Notes: generated by a model not told the origin, from the sequence alone. A DNA stretch of 64,000 nucleotides from Mucilaginibacter aurantiaciroseus (GCF_024055595.1 NZ_JAMXOF010000002.1:868001-932000), one strand, 5' to 3'. Positions 17,588-27,818 are shown, counted from the stretch's first letter. Numbers and translations are program-made.

Positions 17588-18465
17588 TGCCCTTTCTTCT
17601 TTTTTAGCAAACCACCGGTGGTATCATCTACGCTTTGCTGTACGATGAATGCCGCTGGGTCTATCCTCAACACTTCTTTCTTAAGTAAAGGTACCTCTAA
17701 ACGGGTTGCCACGGTAAAAATGATTTCGCGGGGCGAATTGATGTGCCCGTCTTTTCCATAACCGCTTTTACCCTGGTAAACGGTAACACCACGGCCAAGT
17801 TTTTGGGTGATAGCCAAACGGATCTCTTCGCCTTTGGTAGATACAATGGTCATGCCGGTATATTGCTCCAAACCGTTTAAAATCAGATCAATCATTTTAG
17901 AAGCCGAGAGGTAGGTTAATATAGAATATAAACCCGGTATAACACCTAATATAAATACCGCAACGGTAAATATAACTACGTTAAGTATCAATATTACATC
18001 ACTTACACGTACTATTTGGGTTTTTTTACTTACAAGTAATGCAGCTATTTCAGTACCATCTAATACAGCACCGCCACGTATTGCCATGCCTATACCTGCA
18101 CCAATGAACGCGCCACCAAAAATGGCCGTTAGTAACTTATCATGTGTAACATCCGGAAAATCTACAAACGCTATGCAAAATGATAAACCGGCTATCGCTG
18201 CCGCGCTTTTTAATGCAAACAACAAGCCTAATTTTCTATGGCCTAAAATAAGGAAAGGTATATTGATAACAAATATCAACACAGACAGTGGGGTATCAGT
18301 ACTGGCAGCTAATAGCATAGAAATACCCGTTACTCCGCCGTCAATAAAATGACTGGATAATAAGAACCCTTTTAGCCCCATACCAGCAGCCAATATCCCT
18401 AAAATAATTAATAATGTATCGACAAGTGCGCCTCTGAATTTCATAATGCTATAAACAGTAACCAT
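17584..18465 (-). CDS. YitT family membrane protein (DUF161 plus DUF2179)
   Basis: A polytopic membrane protein of about 293 residues. Five to six hydrophobic helices (for example DTLLIILGILAAGMGLKGFL and GAFIGAGIGMAIRGGAVLDG) are followed by a soluble C-terminal domain (GMTIVSTKGEEIRLAI...REIIFTVATRLEVPLLKKEV) typical of YitT proteins. The family's biochemical role is not established. I take the start at 18465 (MVTVYSIMKF); ATG at 18444 (MKFRGALV) is an equally possible choice. The open frame further upstream runs into an inverted repeat and is rejected. Confidence 0.88.
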   Translation of the reverse strand: MVTVYSIMKFRGALVDTLLIILGILAAGMGLKGFLLSSHFIDGGVTGISMLLAASTDTPLSVLIFVINIPFLILGHRKLGLLFALKSAAAIAGLSFCIAFVDFPDVTHDKLLTAIFGGAFIGAGIGMAIRGGAVLDGTEIAALLVSKKTQIVRVSDVILILNVVIFTVAVFILGVIPGLYSILTYLSASKMIDLILNGLEQYTGMTIVSTKGEEIRLAITQKLGRGVTVYQGKSGYGKDGHINSPREIIFTVATRLEVPLLKKEVLRIDPAAFIVQQSVDDTTGGLLKKKKGH

Positions 18466-18508
18466 AGATGAGGGCTTAATATAGCAAAAAATACTTAATG
18501 GCGCTGGT

Positions 18509-18619
18509 AAGCCCCACCCCAAACCCTCCGCAAAATGGAGCCCCTCTAAATCTCCCCCGGTAGGGGAGACTTTATATTTTTTAAGCCCTCCCTTCCGGGG
18601 AGGGTTTGGGTGGGGCTTT
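18509..18619. repeat. Long inverted repeat between the Nudix and YitT genes
   Basis: AAGCCCCACCCCAAACCCTCC at the left pairs with GGAGGGTTTGGGTGGGGCTT at the right, with smaller hairpins (CTCCCCCGGTAGGGGAG; CCCTCCCTTCCGGGGAGGG) inside. It starts at the stop of the Nudix gene and may end its transcript. It belongs to the same class of intergenic hairpins as the others. Confidence 0.8.
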
Positions 18620-19380
18620 TACCACCCACTCTTCAACCCTTCCTTTAACGCCGCCTGGTAATTCTCTAGGTCGAAAGAATAAAGGTAGGGGGCTTTGTGG
18701 GCACCGCCTTTGCGGGTTTCTTCCAGCTTGTTCAGGATGCCAAAGCCCAGCATACGGCGCTGAAAGTTGCGGCGGTCAAGCTTTTTGTCAAGGATGGTTT
18801 CGTAAAGTTTTTGCAGCTCGGGCATGGTAAACTCCTTTGGCATCAGGTTATAACCAATGGGCTGATAGTTTAATTGCAGGCGCAGGGTATCTAAAGCCTT
18901 CCTAAAGATCAGTTCATGGTCCAGTTGAAACTTTGGCAGGTCGTTAAGATCGCGCCAGGTACACACTTCCGAGAAGTCGTCGGGCGTGGGGGTGACATTA
19001 AAAAAATCTACCAAAGCATAATAGCCTATAGATATAAAGCGCTGTCCAAAAAAGTTTTGTTCTTCGGGCAGCATATTCTTATACATTTCGTTATGAATCT
19101 TAGAGCGGTCGGGGTCGCCAAAAACGTGGAACTGCTGTAAAAATATCTCATCAATGCCGGTACGTTCTTTCAGGATACGATCGGCAGCGTTTTCAATAGG
19201 TTCCCGCTTGCGTACAAAGCCACCGGGCAGGTACCAGGCCTCCTCGTTATAACTCTTGAGCATTAAAACCTTCATTTGCCCCTCATGAAAACCAAATACC
19301 ACGCAGTCTATAGATATATGGTTAAGATATATCTTGCCGGCCTCGGCCCAAAAATCTTCCAGCTGCTGTTTAGTAAACAT
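18619..19380 (-). CDS. Nudix-fold transcriptional regulator, NrtR/AraR-like
   Basis: A 253-residue protein with a Nudix domain (residues about 20-145) and a C-terminal winged-helix-like part (NFQRRMLGFGILNKLEETR). In the Nudix box, GGFVRKREPIENAADRILKE, the R-E-U-x-E-E core reads R-I-L-K-E-R: two of the metal-binding Glu residues are gone. That is expected for regulators of the NrtR type, which in Bacteroidota sense sugars (for example AraR), rather than for a hydrolase. It is divergent from the GH3 beta-glucosidase gene with a short shared upstream region, so it may control that gene. The effector is unknown. Confidence 0.87.
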   Translation of the reverse strand: MFTKQQLEDFWAEAGKIYLNHISIDCVVFGFHEGQMKVLMLKSYNEEAWYLPGGFVRKREPIENAADRILKERTGIDEIFLQQFHVFGDPDRSKIHNEMYKNMLPEEQNFFGQRFISIGYYALVDFFNVTPTPDDFSEVCTWRDLNDLPKFQLDHELIFRKALDTLRLQLNYQPIGYNLMPKEFTMPELQKLYETILDKKLDRRNFQRRMLGFGILNKLEETRKGGAHKAPYLYSFDLENYQAALKEGLKSGW

Positions 19381-19432
19381 TTAACGCGTTGATAAAAATT
19401 ACTTTGATTGTTTAAATTTAATATTTACAATT

Positions 19433-19447
19433 GTGTATCAATTACAC
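19433..19447. promoter_or_regulatory. Palindromic candidate operator between nudix regulator and bglX
   Basis: GTGTA and TACAC form a perfect 5-5 palindrome around a 5-base spacer, in the region shared by the divergent Nudix regulator and beta-glucosidase genes. Its position suggests an operator for the regulator. Only one copy was found, so this is a suggestion. Confidence 0.35.
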
Positions 19448-19565
19448 CTTGTGTTGATCGTATTTTAAAAACCAATTATAACTAATAAGTTTTACAGTAA
19501 TTTAATATTGCGAAAATTAACCTGATTAAATGGTGATAAAAATCACACTCCAAAAAACTCATTTA

Positions 19566-21875
19566 ATGAAAAAATATTTTAACAATAAGCCTTTTGCCAT
19601 ACTTGGCGCTACCGCATTGTTTTGCATGCCGTTAAATAAAGCCATGGCCCAAAAGCAAACCGAGGCCGCAAAAATGAATGCTTTTGTAAGCGCATTGATG
19701 AAAAAGATGACCGTTGACGAAAAGATAGGGCAGCTTAATCTGGTAACAGGTGGCATGGCTATCACCGGTTCGGTTACTAATAATGGTATTGGCGATGGTG
19801 TTAAAAAAGGCCGCATCGGCGGTATTTTTGGTTTATACGGAACCGAGAGTGTTCGCAAAATGCAGGAAGCCGCTGTAAAAGGATCGCGCCTGCATATTCC
19901 GTTGATATTTGGTTTAGATGTTATCCACGGTCATCGTACTATATTCCCTATCCCGCTGGGGATGTCGGCAACGTGGGATATGGCAATTGTTGAGCATGCC
20001 GCGCGCATTGCCGCCAAAGAGGCTACCGCCGAAGGGTTGAACTGGGTATTTTCGCCAATGGTTGATATAGCGCGTGATGCACGCTGGGGCCGCATTTCTG
20101 AAGGTGGCGGTGAAGATCCTTACCTGGGTGGCAAAATTGCCGCCGCTATGATAAGGGGCTACCAGGGTACCAGCATGAAAAATGCTGACGCCGTAATGGC
20201 CTGTGTAAAACACTTTGCACTTTACGGCGGCGCCGAAGCCGGCCGCGAATACAATACGGTTGACATGAGCCGTATAGCCATGTATAATTATTACCTGCCG
20301 CCGTACAAAGCAGCAGTTGATGCAGGTGCAGGAAGTTTCATGAGCTCGTTTAACGTGGTTGACGGTGTACCTGCTACTACAAATAAATGGCTGCTTACAG
20401 ATTTGTTGCGCAAGCAATGGGGCTTTAACGGTTTTGTGGTATCAGATTATACCGCGTTAAACGAAACTACTCAGCATGGAATGGGCGATTTGCAAACGGT
20501 ATCTGCCCTGGCATTAAAAGCGGGTTTGGATATGGATATGGTTGGCGAAGGCTTTTTACTTACGCTAAAAAAATCGTTACAGCAGGGTAAAGTAACCCAG
20601 GCAGATATTGACCTGGCTTGCCGCCGTGTGCTTGAGGCTAAATACAAATTGGGCTTGTTTGATAACCCTTATAAATCTTTAGATCCGCAGCGCGAAAAAA
20701 CCGAAATAATGACGGACGCAAACCGCAAGGCTGCCCGCGTTACTGCCGAGCATTCTTTTGTATTGCTTAAAAATGCAAACCAAATCTTACCGTTAAAAAA
20801 ATCGGGCGGCAGTATTGCATTGGTTGGCCCGTTGGCCGATAACAAACGCGACATGTTGGGTACTTGGGTAATTGGGGGCGAGTGGGAAAAATCAGTTAGC
20901 GTTATAGAAGGCATCAAGCATATTGTGGGTAACGACGTAAAGATCAACTACGCAAAAGGCAGTAACATTACTGATGATACCACCTTTATGAAACGCCTTA
21001 ACTTTGGCCCGGGTATGGTATCGTTAGATAAACAATCGCCTGATGATATGATTGAGGATGCGGTTAAAGCTGCAAAAAAATCGGACATTATAGTTGCTGT
21101 GGTTGGCGAATCGCAAAGCATGAGCGGCGAATCATCAAGCCGTTCGGATATCAGCATTCCCGAGAGTCAGCAACTTATGCTTAAAGCGCTTGCCAAATTG
21201 GGTAAACCTATTGTTATCGTTTTATTTAACGGCCGCCCGCTTACCCTAACCTGGGAGAATGAGCATGCCGCAGCTATATTAGATGTATGGGCGCCGGGCA
21301 CTGAAGCAGGTAACGCCATTGCCGAAGTGTTGTTTGGTAATTACAATCCATCAGGTAAAATAACGGCAACCTTCCCGCGTACGGTAGGACAGATACCTAT
21401 TTATTATAACCACTTAAATACAGGCCGCCCTTATTCATCGGGCCCAACTAAGTTTAAATCGAACTATTTAGATATCAGCAACGACCCACTTTACCCGTTT
21501 GGTTACGGTTTAAGCTACAGCAAATTTACTTACAGCAACCTTACGCTTAGCAAAACTAAACTAAAAGGTAACGAAACCTTAACCGCTACTGTAACGGTTA
21601 CCAATAACGGCCCATACGCCGGCGAAGAAGTTGTACAGTTATATATAGGTGACCCTGCCGCAAGCATTAGCCGACCGGTTAAGGAGTTAAAAGGGTTCAG
21701 GAAAATAAGCCTGCAAAATGGAGAGAAGAAAGAAGTTAGCTTCCCCATCACAACGAACCAACTGAAATTTTACAACAGCCAGTTGAAGTACGACTGGGAG
21801 CCCGGCGAATTTGTGATACAGGTGGGCACCAGTTCGGCCGAGGTTAAAACCGCGAAAGTAGCTTGGGCCAAATAG
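19566..21875 (+). CDS. bglX: Glycoside hydrolase family 3 beta-glucosidase, exported
   Basis: A 769-residue BglX-like enzyme that would release glucose (or xylose) from beta-linked oligosaccharides in the periplasm. It starts at MKKYFNNKPF with a signal peptide ending at AMAQK. The N-terminal TIM barrel has SPMVDIARDARWGRISEG and KHFALYGG; the nucleophile Asp294 sits in VVSDYTALNE. The second domain and a fibronectin type III-like C-terminus (EEVVQLYIGDPAASISRPV) follow. The upstream ATG would add 12 residues before the signal and is not preferred. A clear terminator lies 60 bases downstream. The divergent Nudix regulator and the SusCD locus downstream suggest glycan use. Confidence 0.94.
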   Translation: MKKYFNNKPFAILGATALFCMPLNKAMAQKQTEAAKMNAFVSALMKKMTVDEKIGQLNLVTGGMAITGSVTNNGIGDGVKKGRIGGIFGLYGTESVRKMQEAAVKGSRLHIPLIFGLDVIHGHRTIFPIPLGMSATWDMAIVEHAARIAAKEATAEGLNWVFSPMVDIARDARWGRISEGGGEDPYLGGKIAAAMIRGYQGTSMKNADAVMACVKHFALYGGAEAGREYNTVDMSRIAMYNYYLPPYKAAVDAGAGSFMSSFNVVDGVPATTNKWLLTDLLRKQWGFNGFVVSDYTALNETTQHGMGDLQTVSALALKAGLDMDMVGEGFLLTLKKSLQQGKVTQADIDLACRRVLEAKYKLGLFDNPYKSLDPQREKTEIMTDANRKAARVTAEHSFVLLKNANQILPLKKSGGSIALVGPLADNKRDMLGTWVIGGEWEKSVSVIEGIKHIVGNDVKINYAKGSNITDDTTFMKRLNFGPGMVSLDKQSPDDMIEDAVKAAKKSDIIVAVVGESQSMSGESSSRSDISIPESQQLMLKALAKLGKPIVIVLFNGRPLTLTWENEHAAAILDVWAPGTEAGNAIAEVLFGNYNPSGKITATFPRTVGQIPIYYNHLNTGRPYSSGPTKFKSNYLDISNDPLYPFGYGLSYSKFTYSNLTLSKTKLKGNETLTATVTVTNNGPYAGEEVVQLYIGDPAASISRPVKELKGFRKISLQNGEKKEVSFPITTNQLKFYNSQLKYDWEPGEFVIQVGTSSAEVKTAKVAWAK

Positions 21876-21935
21876 TTTAAAAGGTTAGTATCCAAATAAA
21901 TTAGCCTAAATTTTATTTATATAAAAATTAATGCA

Positions 21936-21972
21936 ATATGCCTTGGTAATATTACCAGGGCATATTTTTTTT
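21936..21972 (+). terminator. Rho-independent terminator after bglX
   Basis: ATATGCC(T)TGGTAATATTACCAGGGCATAT forms a strong hairpin with an AATATT-centred palindrome and is followed by eight Ts. Confidence 0.8.
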
Positions 21973-22674
21973 ATACAAAGGTTGTATTAGGCTATAAAAA
22001 CTACTTGGTGTAAAACAATGTAAAAAATGTATAGTGATTTAGTAGAATAACTGTAAAATTAACAGGAATTTAACAAAGCCTTTATTTAAACAGTATACTT
22101 CTTAAAAAAATAAAAGAAGTTTTTAAAAATTTTTGAAAAAAGGACTCTTTGGGTTTTTATAAAAAGTAAATGTGGCATTTTACCTAAATAAACGCTTTAT
22201 AACAAAAATATTACATTGCGAATTTGTTAAACTAAATATTGAATTATTAAGATGTGTTTAACAAATGGTTATTAAATTGAAATATTGCAATGATTTATGC
22301 AATGGAAAATAAATAATTTATAATTCGTATTAAGTTGCTTGTGTAACCTATACACTCTGTTTATATTAGGGCATACCAATTATAAAGCTTTCTTTTTACA
22401 GACAGGCAAACACAATTTAACGGATAAATAGAATTGATGAGCATTAAGTATCGTTCAGCAACAATTAAACGGTATGATATTTTTAACAGGATAGTGTAAC
22501 TATATGATAAAACTTTTACAAACCCAACGTACTAATAATCCCAGCCCGGCCAGGGGGGCACCATAATCAAATTTTTTTTTGAGGTGGTTGCCATTGTTAC
22601 CTAACCAAGCATTTTGGTCATCCTCATTTATACGATCTTAAATCAAATATATTAATCAACTAAATCTCAATCTC
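21973..22674. other. AT-rich upstream region of susC
   Basis: About 700 bases with no gene that I can support. It is strongly AT-rich with many short A/T runs. A GC-rich patch (CCCAGCCCGGCCAGGGGGGC, near 22540) breaks the pattern about 130 bases before the susC ATG and could fold. It probably holds the promoter and a long leader for the susC-susD locus. No SusR-, ECF- or hybrid two-component regulator gene is present here. Confidence 0.45.
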
Positions 22675-25600
22675 ATGTTTAAAAGTTTACTCCTTAAGGG
22701 AAGAACACTATGCCTGCTACTATGCTGCTTAGTTTCTTCATTGGTAGTTAATGCTCAAACAAAACACACAGGTAAAGTTACCGGTAGCGACGACAAGTTG
22801 CCAGTAGTAGGAGCCAGTGTGCGCGTTAAAGGCACTACTATCGGTACACAAACTGATGTTAACGGACAGTTTAGCATCAATGTTAACCCGGGTGACGTAT
22901 TGGTCATCTCATACTTGGGTTACCAATCAAATGAAGTTACGGTAGGCGCAAGCGAAACAGTAAATGTTGCTTTGCAAGCCGGCAATAACTCGTTGAACGA
23001 AGTAGTAGTAACAGGCTACACTACGCAACGTAAAAAAGACATTTCCGGTTCGGTAACTACAGTAAACGTCGCAGCTGCAAAATCTGTACCATCTGTAAGT
23101 TCAGAAACTATGCTACAAGGCCAGGCGGCCGGTGTTAACGTAGTAACACAAGGTGCACCGGGTGCTGGTGCGCAGGTTACTATTCGTGGTTTAAGTAACT
23201 TCGGTAGCTCATCTCCACTTTATGTAATTGATGGTTTGCAAACAGGCAGCATGTCAAATGTAAATCCTAACGATATCGAGTCTATCTCTGTATTGAAGGA
23301 TGCGGGTGCTGCAGCTATTTATGGTGTTAGCGGTGGTAACGGTGTTATTGTAGTAACTACCAAAAAAGGTAAACAAGGTAAAGCAACAATTTCGTATGAT
23401 GCGTTTTACGGCACTACTCAACCATTAGGCGGTAACGTATTCAATACGTTAAATGCCGACCAGTTTGAACAATTGCTAGTAAAAACAGATCCGGGTAACG
23501 CTTTACTAATTGGTAGTAAAATTGCCGATTACGGTTACCAGTCAGGCGGAGGGTCTAAAGGTGTATTTAACCAGGCAAACGCAAGCACGTTCCTGCCAAA
23601 CTATCACCTGGATAACGATCCTTCGAGAGATTATCTGATCCAAAAATTTGCCAAAGGTGCAGGTACAGATTGGTTCCACGAGATCTTCAAATCTGCGCCA
23701 ATTCAGCAGCACTCATTAAGCGCAAGCGGCGCGAGCGACAAAAGCGCTTACTTTTTATCTTTAGGTTACTCCAACCAACAAGGTACACTTATTGGTACTT
23801 ACTTTAAAAGATACCAGGCCCGTGTTAATACTACTTTTAGTGTGAAAGATCACATCAGGTTAGGTGAAAACATCAGCTATTCTTATATAGCTTCACCTAA
23901 CGGTGCTGGTGGTTTACCCAATGGTGGTAACCAAAATGAGGGTAACTCAATTTCTGAAACTTACCGTACGCTTCCTATCATCCCGGTACGTGATATTGCC
24001 GGTAATTTAGGTGGTACTTATGCAGGCCCTGCCGCATTAGGTAACGCGCTTAACCCGGTAGGTATACAGGAGCGTCAAAAAACCACGCACAGTAACCAGT
24101 ACGGTTTACAAGGTACTGTTTTTGCAGAGGCCGACATACTAAAGCACTTTACTGCACGTACTGCTTACAGTGCTGATATTTCTAACAATTACTATTATAA
24201 CATTGGTTACCGCCAGTACGATAGCGGTGAGGCACACGGTGGTAATAACAGCTACAGTGAAGGCTCATCATATAATAGCAGCTTTAACTGGAGCAATACT
24301 ATTAATTACAAACAAGTGTTTGGCAAACACAGCATTAGCGTGTTAGCCGGTTACGAGCAAAGAGGTTACACAGGCCGCAATATAAATGCGAACGCTATAA
24401 ACCTTTTCTCTCTTGATCCATTCTACGCAAATATTTCTAACGGGCAGGCTAGCAAAACTACTGCAAATAGCCAGTTCAATGGTCTTAACACCATTCAGTC
24501 ATTATTTGGCCGTTTAGATTATACCTTTAATGACAGGTACATCATTGGCGCAACTGTACGTCGTGATGGTAGTTCAGTTTTTAGTTCCGGCAGAAAATAC
24601 GGTACATTTCCGGCAGTTTCCGCTGCATGGCGCGTAACTCAGGAAGAATTTGCTAAAGGTTCTACCTGGTTAAACGACCTAAAGATCCGCGGTAGCTACG
24701 GTACATCAGGTTACAATGGTAACGTTGGTGCAAATAGCGCCTACACCGCATTTGGTGGTGGTCCAGGTTCATCATCGTACCCAATTACTGGTTCATCAAG
24801 CGCGGTATTACCAGGTTATTATTTGACTTCTTTAGGTAACGATAAAACGACTTGGGAAACTGATAAAACTTTTAACATTGGTTTTGATGCGTCATTATTT
24901 AATCATTTGGATCTGAGTATCGAGTATTACAAAAAAACCATTTCAAATCTTTTGGTAAATGTGCCAATTTCTGCGCTTGCAGGTGGTTATGAAGGCGCAT
25001 GGCCTGCGGTTAATAACGGTGTTGTGGTTAACAACGGTTTAGACATGAGCGCTACTTACCACGGTAGTACTTCAGGTGTAACTTACTCAATTGGTGCTAA
25101 CGTAACAACATTAAAAAACAAGATTACAGAACTGGGCGCGCCTTTCTTTACCTCAGGCATTCGTAACGGTAGCGTAGTTTACAACCAGGTAGGTGGTAGC
25201 ATTGGTCAATTTTACGGTTACAAAGTACAAGGTTACTGGAATACCCAAGCCGAAATTGACGCGCTTAACGCAAAGCAAAAACCAGATCTTTTTGGTTCGG
25301 TACCGGTTTATCAAACAGATGCAGCCCCTGGCCGTTTCCGCTATGATGACGTAAACGGTGATGGCCGTATCACTGATGCTGACCGTACCAAAATTGGTAA
25401 CCCAACTCCAGATTTCACCTATGGTGTTAACTTAAACGTTGCTTACAAAGGCTTTGACTTAGGTGCCATATTATATGGTTCACATGGTGGCGATATCTAC
25501 AATACAGTTAAATACTGGACTAACTTTTACGGTTCACAAACCGGTAACAAAAGTTTAGACCTGTTAAACAACTCTTGGGATCCTACAAAAACCGCGGCTC

Positions 25601-25932
25601 AGAATGCAAATGCTAAAACCCCAGTTATTGAAAAAACAACGAATTTTAGTACAGCTGATGCGATCAACTCTTACTACGTAGAAAGTGGTTCATTCCTTAA
25701 ATTAAAGTCGGTAATAGTGGGTTACACTTTTGCACCAAACTTGCTAAAGAGTGTTGGTGTTGATAAACTTCGTGTTTATGTACAAGGTACCAACCTGTTC
25801 ACAGCTACAAAATACAGTGGCCTTGATCCGGAGTTACAAGCAGCCGATGGCCGTAACAGCCAGGGTGTAGATTTAGGTAACTACCCTAACAATGAGCGCA
25901 GATTTATTTTCGGCGTAAACCTTAGTTTCTAA
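22675..25932 (+). CDS. susC-like: SusC/RagA-family TonB-dependent outer membrane transporter
   Basis: A 1085-residue transporter that, with a SusD partner, imports large ligands, usually glycans, across the outer membrane using TonB energy. A signal peptide ends at VVNAQ. A CarboxypepD-regulatory-like domain (KLPVVGASVRVKG...VISYLGYQS) is followed by the plug with NEVVVTGYTTQRKKDISGS and VTIRGLSNFGSSSPLYVIDG, then the beta-barrel to the terminal Phe (FIFGVNLSF). No N-terminal STN domain is present, so it is not expected to signal through an anti-sigma factor. susD follows after 33 bases. Confidence 0.97.
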   Translation: MFKSLLLKGRTLCLLLCCLVSSLVVNAQTKHTGKVTGSDDKLPVVGASVRVKGTTIGTQTDVNGQFSINVNPGDVLVISYLGYQSNEVTVGASETVNVALQAGNNSLNEVVVTGYTTQRKKDISGSVTTVNVAAAKSVPSVSSETMLQGQAAGVNVVTQGAPGAGAQVTIRGLSNFGSSSPLYVIDGLQTGSMSNVNPNDIESISVLKDAGAAAIYGVSGGNGVIVVTTKKGKQGKATISYDAFYGTTQPLGGNVFNTLNADQFEQLLVKTDPGNALLIGSKIADYGYQSGGGSKGVFNQANASTFLPNYHLDNDPSRDYLIQKFAKGAGTDWFHEIFKSAPIQQHSLSASGASDKSAYFLSLGYSNQQGTLIGTYFKRYQARVNTTFSVKDHIRLGENISYSYIASPNGAGGLPNGGNQNEGNSISETYRTLPIIPVRDIAGNLGGTYAGPAALGNALNPVGIQERQKTTHSNQYGLQGTVFAEADILKHFTARTAYSADISNNYYYNIGYRQYDSGEAHGGNNSYSEGSSYNSSFNWSNTINYKQVFGKHSISVLAGYEQRGYTGRNINANAINLFSLDPFYANISNGQASKTTANSQFNGLNTIQSLFGRLDYTFNDRYIIGATVRRDGSSVFSSGRKYGTFPAVSAAWRVTQEEFAKGSTWLNDLKIRGSYGTSGYNGNVGANSAYTAFGGGPGSSSYPITGSSSAVLPGYYLTSLGNDKTTWETDKTFNIGFDASLFNHLDLSIEYYKKTISNLLVNVPISALAGGYEGAWPAVNNGVVVNNGLDMSATYHGSTSGVTYSIGANVTTLKNKITELGAPFFTSGIRNGSVVYNQVGGSIGQFYGYKVQGYWNTQAEIDALNAKQKPDLFGSVPVYQTDAAPGRFRYDDVNGDGRITDADRTKIGNPTPDFTYGVNLNVAYKGFDLGAILYGSHGGDIYNTVKYWTNFYGSQTGNKSLDLLNNSWDPTKTAAQNANAKTPVIEKTTNFSTADAINSYYVESGSFLKLKSVIVGYTFAPNLLKSVGVDKLRVYVQGTNLFTATKYSGLDPELQAADGRNSQGVDLGNYPNNERRFIFGVNLSF

Positions 25933-25965
25933 TAATAACTAACGTAATTTTTAAAGTAAATAGTT

Positions 25966-27801
25966 ATGAAAAAAAGTTTTAAATTAAAAGTCCTTATCCC
26001 GGCAACACTAGTATTGCTTGGTGGATCTTATTCATGTAAAAAATACCTTGATCAGGCACCAATTAGCGCCTTGATCCCTTCGGTACTTGCAACACGTACA
26101 GGTGTTGATGGTGTATTAATTGGAGCGTACTCCCTTGTTGATGGCGTTTTTAATGGCCAAAGCGGTGCCCCCTGGGAAACCGGTACTGACAACTGGGTAT
26201 ACGGTAGCGTGGTAGCTGGTGATGCCTTTAAAGGTTCTAACCCTGGTGACCAACCGGCTGCTGCCAATCTGGAGGCTTTCAGCGCAACAGGTTCAAACGA
26301 TTACCTGGATCACAAATGGCGTATTTGTTACGCCGGTGTGCAACGTGCAAATGACGTTTTGAGGTTGATACCAGCTGTTAAAGATGGTTCTATCACTCCG
26401 GACCAGATAAAGCAATACGTTGCCGAAGCCCGTTTCCTGCGTGGTTTTTATCACCTGGAAGCTGCAAAAATTTGGAAAATGGTTCCTTATGTTGCTGAAA
26501 CAGTTACCTACTCGGCTAATAATTACTTAGTGCCGAATGATAAAACAATTTGGGATAAAATTGCAGCTGATTTTGCTGCGGCAGCAGCAGACTTGCCTGC
26601 TACCCAGCCTCAAATTGGGCGTGCAAACAAATGGGCTGCTTTGGCATTCCAGGCTAAAACCCTAATGTACGATCACAAATATCCGGATGCTTTTACCATC
26701 TTAAAAGATGTTATTACTAACGGTAAAACAAGCTCAGGAGCATCTTACGCTTTAGGCAAATATGCAAACAACTTTAACCCGTCAACCAAAAATGGTCCCG
26801 AAGGTGTATTTGTTGTACAAACAGCTGTAAACGATGGTGCAAATGGCTTAAACGGTAACGCGGGTTCTGTATTGAACTTCCCATCTGGTGGCCCTGCAGG
26901 TTGCTGTGGTTTCTTCCAGCCAACGTTTGATTTTGTAAATTCGTTTAAAGTTGACGCTAATGGTTTACCATTAATTGATACTTACCAAAACAATTACCTT
27001 AAAAATGACCAGGCTGTATCTGCAGCTACAGTTTTTACACCAAGTGATGAATTGCTTGATGCAAGGTTAGATTGGTCAGTAGGCCGTCGTGGTATCCCAT
27101 ATTTAGATTGGGGAATTTGCCCTGGTGCTGCCTGGGCACGTGACCAGCCAAACGGTGGTCCGTACTTGCCAATCAAAAACGTTTATTACAAAGCTGCACA
27201 AGCAACTACTTCTGATGCTTACGGTGGTTGGGCTGCAAACCAGGCAACTTCTAACAGCTACAACGCTATCCGTTTTGCTGACGTATTATTATGGGCTGCT
27301 GAGTGTGCTGTTGAAGCAACCCAACTTGCAGTTGCAGAAGGTTATGTTAACCAGGTACGTGCCCGTGCTGCTGACCAAAGCGGTTGGGTTAAAGGTAAGT
27401 TAACTGGTTACACAGATGGCGATGCTACTAAACCAATTGTTGATAAAGAGCAGTTTGCTGCTAATTACAAAGTAGGTTTATACACCGGCCAGTTTGCTGA
27501 AATGGGACAGGTTTATGCCCGCAAAGCAGTTTACTTTGAGCGCAAGATTGAGTTAGGTATGGAAGGACACCGTTTCTTTGATTTATCTCGTTGGGATGCT
27601 ACTAATGGCGGCCCTGCAGGTACATTTATGTCAACAGAAATTGAGAAATTCCTGAAAAACACTCGTGATTTTGGCCCAACCTTTACATCAGCGGTTATGA
27701 AGGTTGCTAAGTTCACTCCAAACAAAAATGAACAATACCCAATACCTCAGTTCCAGATAGATATCTCTAAAGGTACTCTGAAACAAAACAAAGGTTATTA
27801 A
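25966..27801 (+). CDS. susD-like: SusD/RagB-family outer membrane lipoprotein
   Basis: A 611-residue surface lipoprotein that forms the lid of the SusC transporter and binds ligand. The lipobox ends at Cys24 in SYSCKKYLDQAP, a typical SusD start. TPR-like helices (AEARFLRGFYHLEAAKIW) and the C-terminal RKAVYFERKIELGMEGHRFF-DLSRW signature are present. An unusual Gly/Cys cluster, GGPAGCCGFFQPTFDFVNSF, sits in the middle. The ligand cannot be predicted from sequence. A terminator follows 18 bases after the stop. Confidence 0.97.
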   Translation: MKKSFKLKVLIPATLVLLGGSYSCKKYLDQAPISALIPSVLATRTGVDGVLIGAYSLVDGVFNGQSGAPWETGTDNWVYGSVVAGDAFKGSNPGDQPAAANLEAFSATGSNDYLDHKWRICYAGVQRANDVLRLIPAVKDGSITPDQIKQYVAEARFLRGFYHLEAAKIWKMVPYVAETVTYSANNYLVPNDKTIWDKIAADFAAAAADLPATQPQIGRANKWAALAFQAKTLMYDHKYPDAFTILKDVITNGKTSSGASYALGKYANNFNPSTKNGPEGVFVVQTAVNDGANGLNGNAGSVLNFPSGGPAGCCGFFQPTFDFVNSFKVDANGLPLIDTYQNNYLKNDQAVSAATVFTPSDELLDARLDWSVGRRGIPYLDWGICPGAAWARDQPNGGPYLPIKNVYYKAAQATTSDAYGGWAANQATSNSYNAIRFADVLLWAAECAVEATQLAVAEGYVNQVRARAADQSGWVKGKLTGYTDGDATKPIVDKEQFAANYKVGLYTGQFAEMGQVYARKAVYFERKIELGMEGHRFFDLSRWDATNGGPAGTFMSTEIEKFLKNTRDFGPTFTSAVMKVAKFTPNKNEQYPIPQFQIDISKGTLKQNKGY

Positions 27802-27818
27802 TAGTAAATAACTTATAA

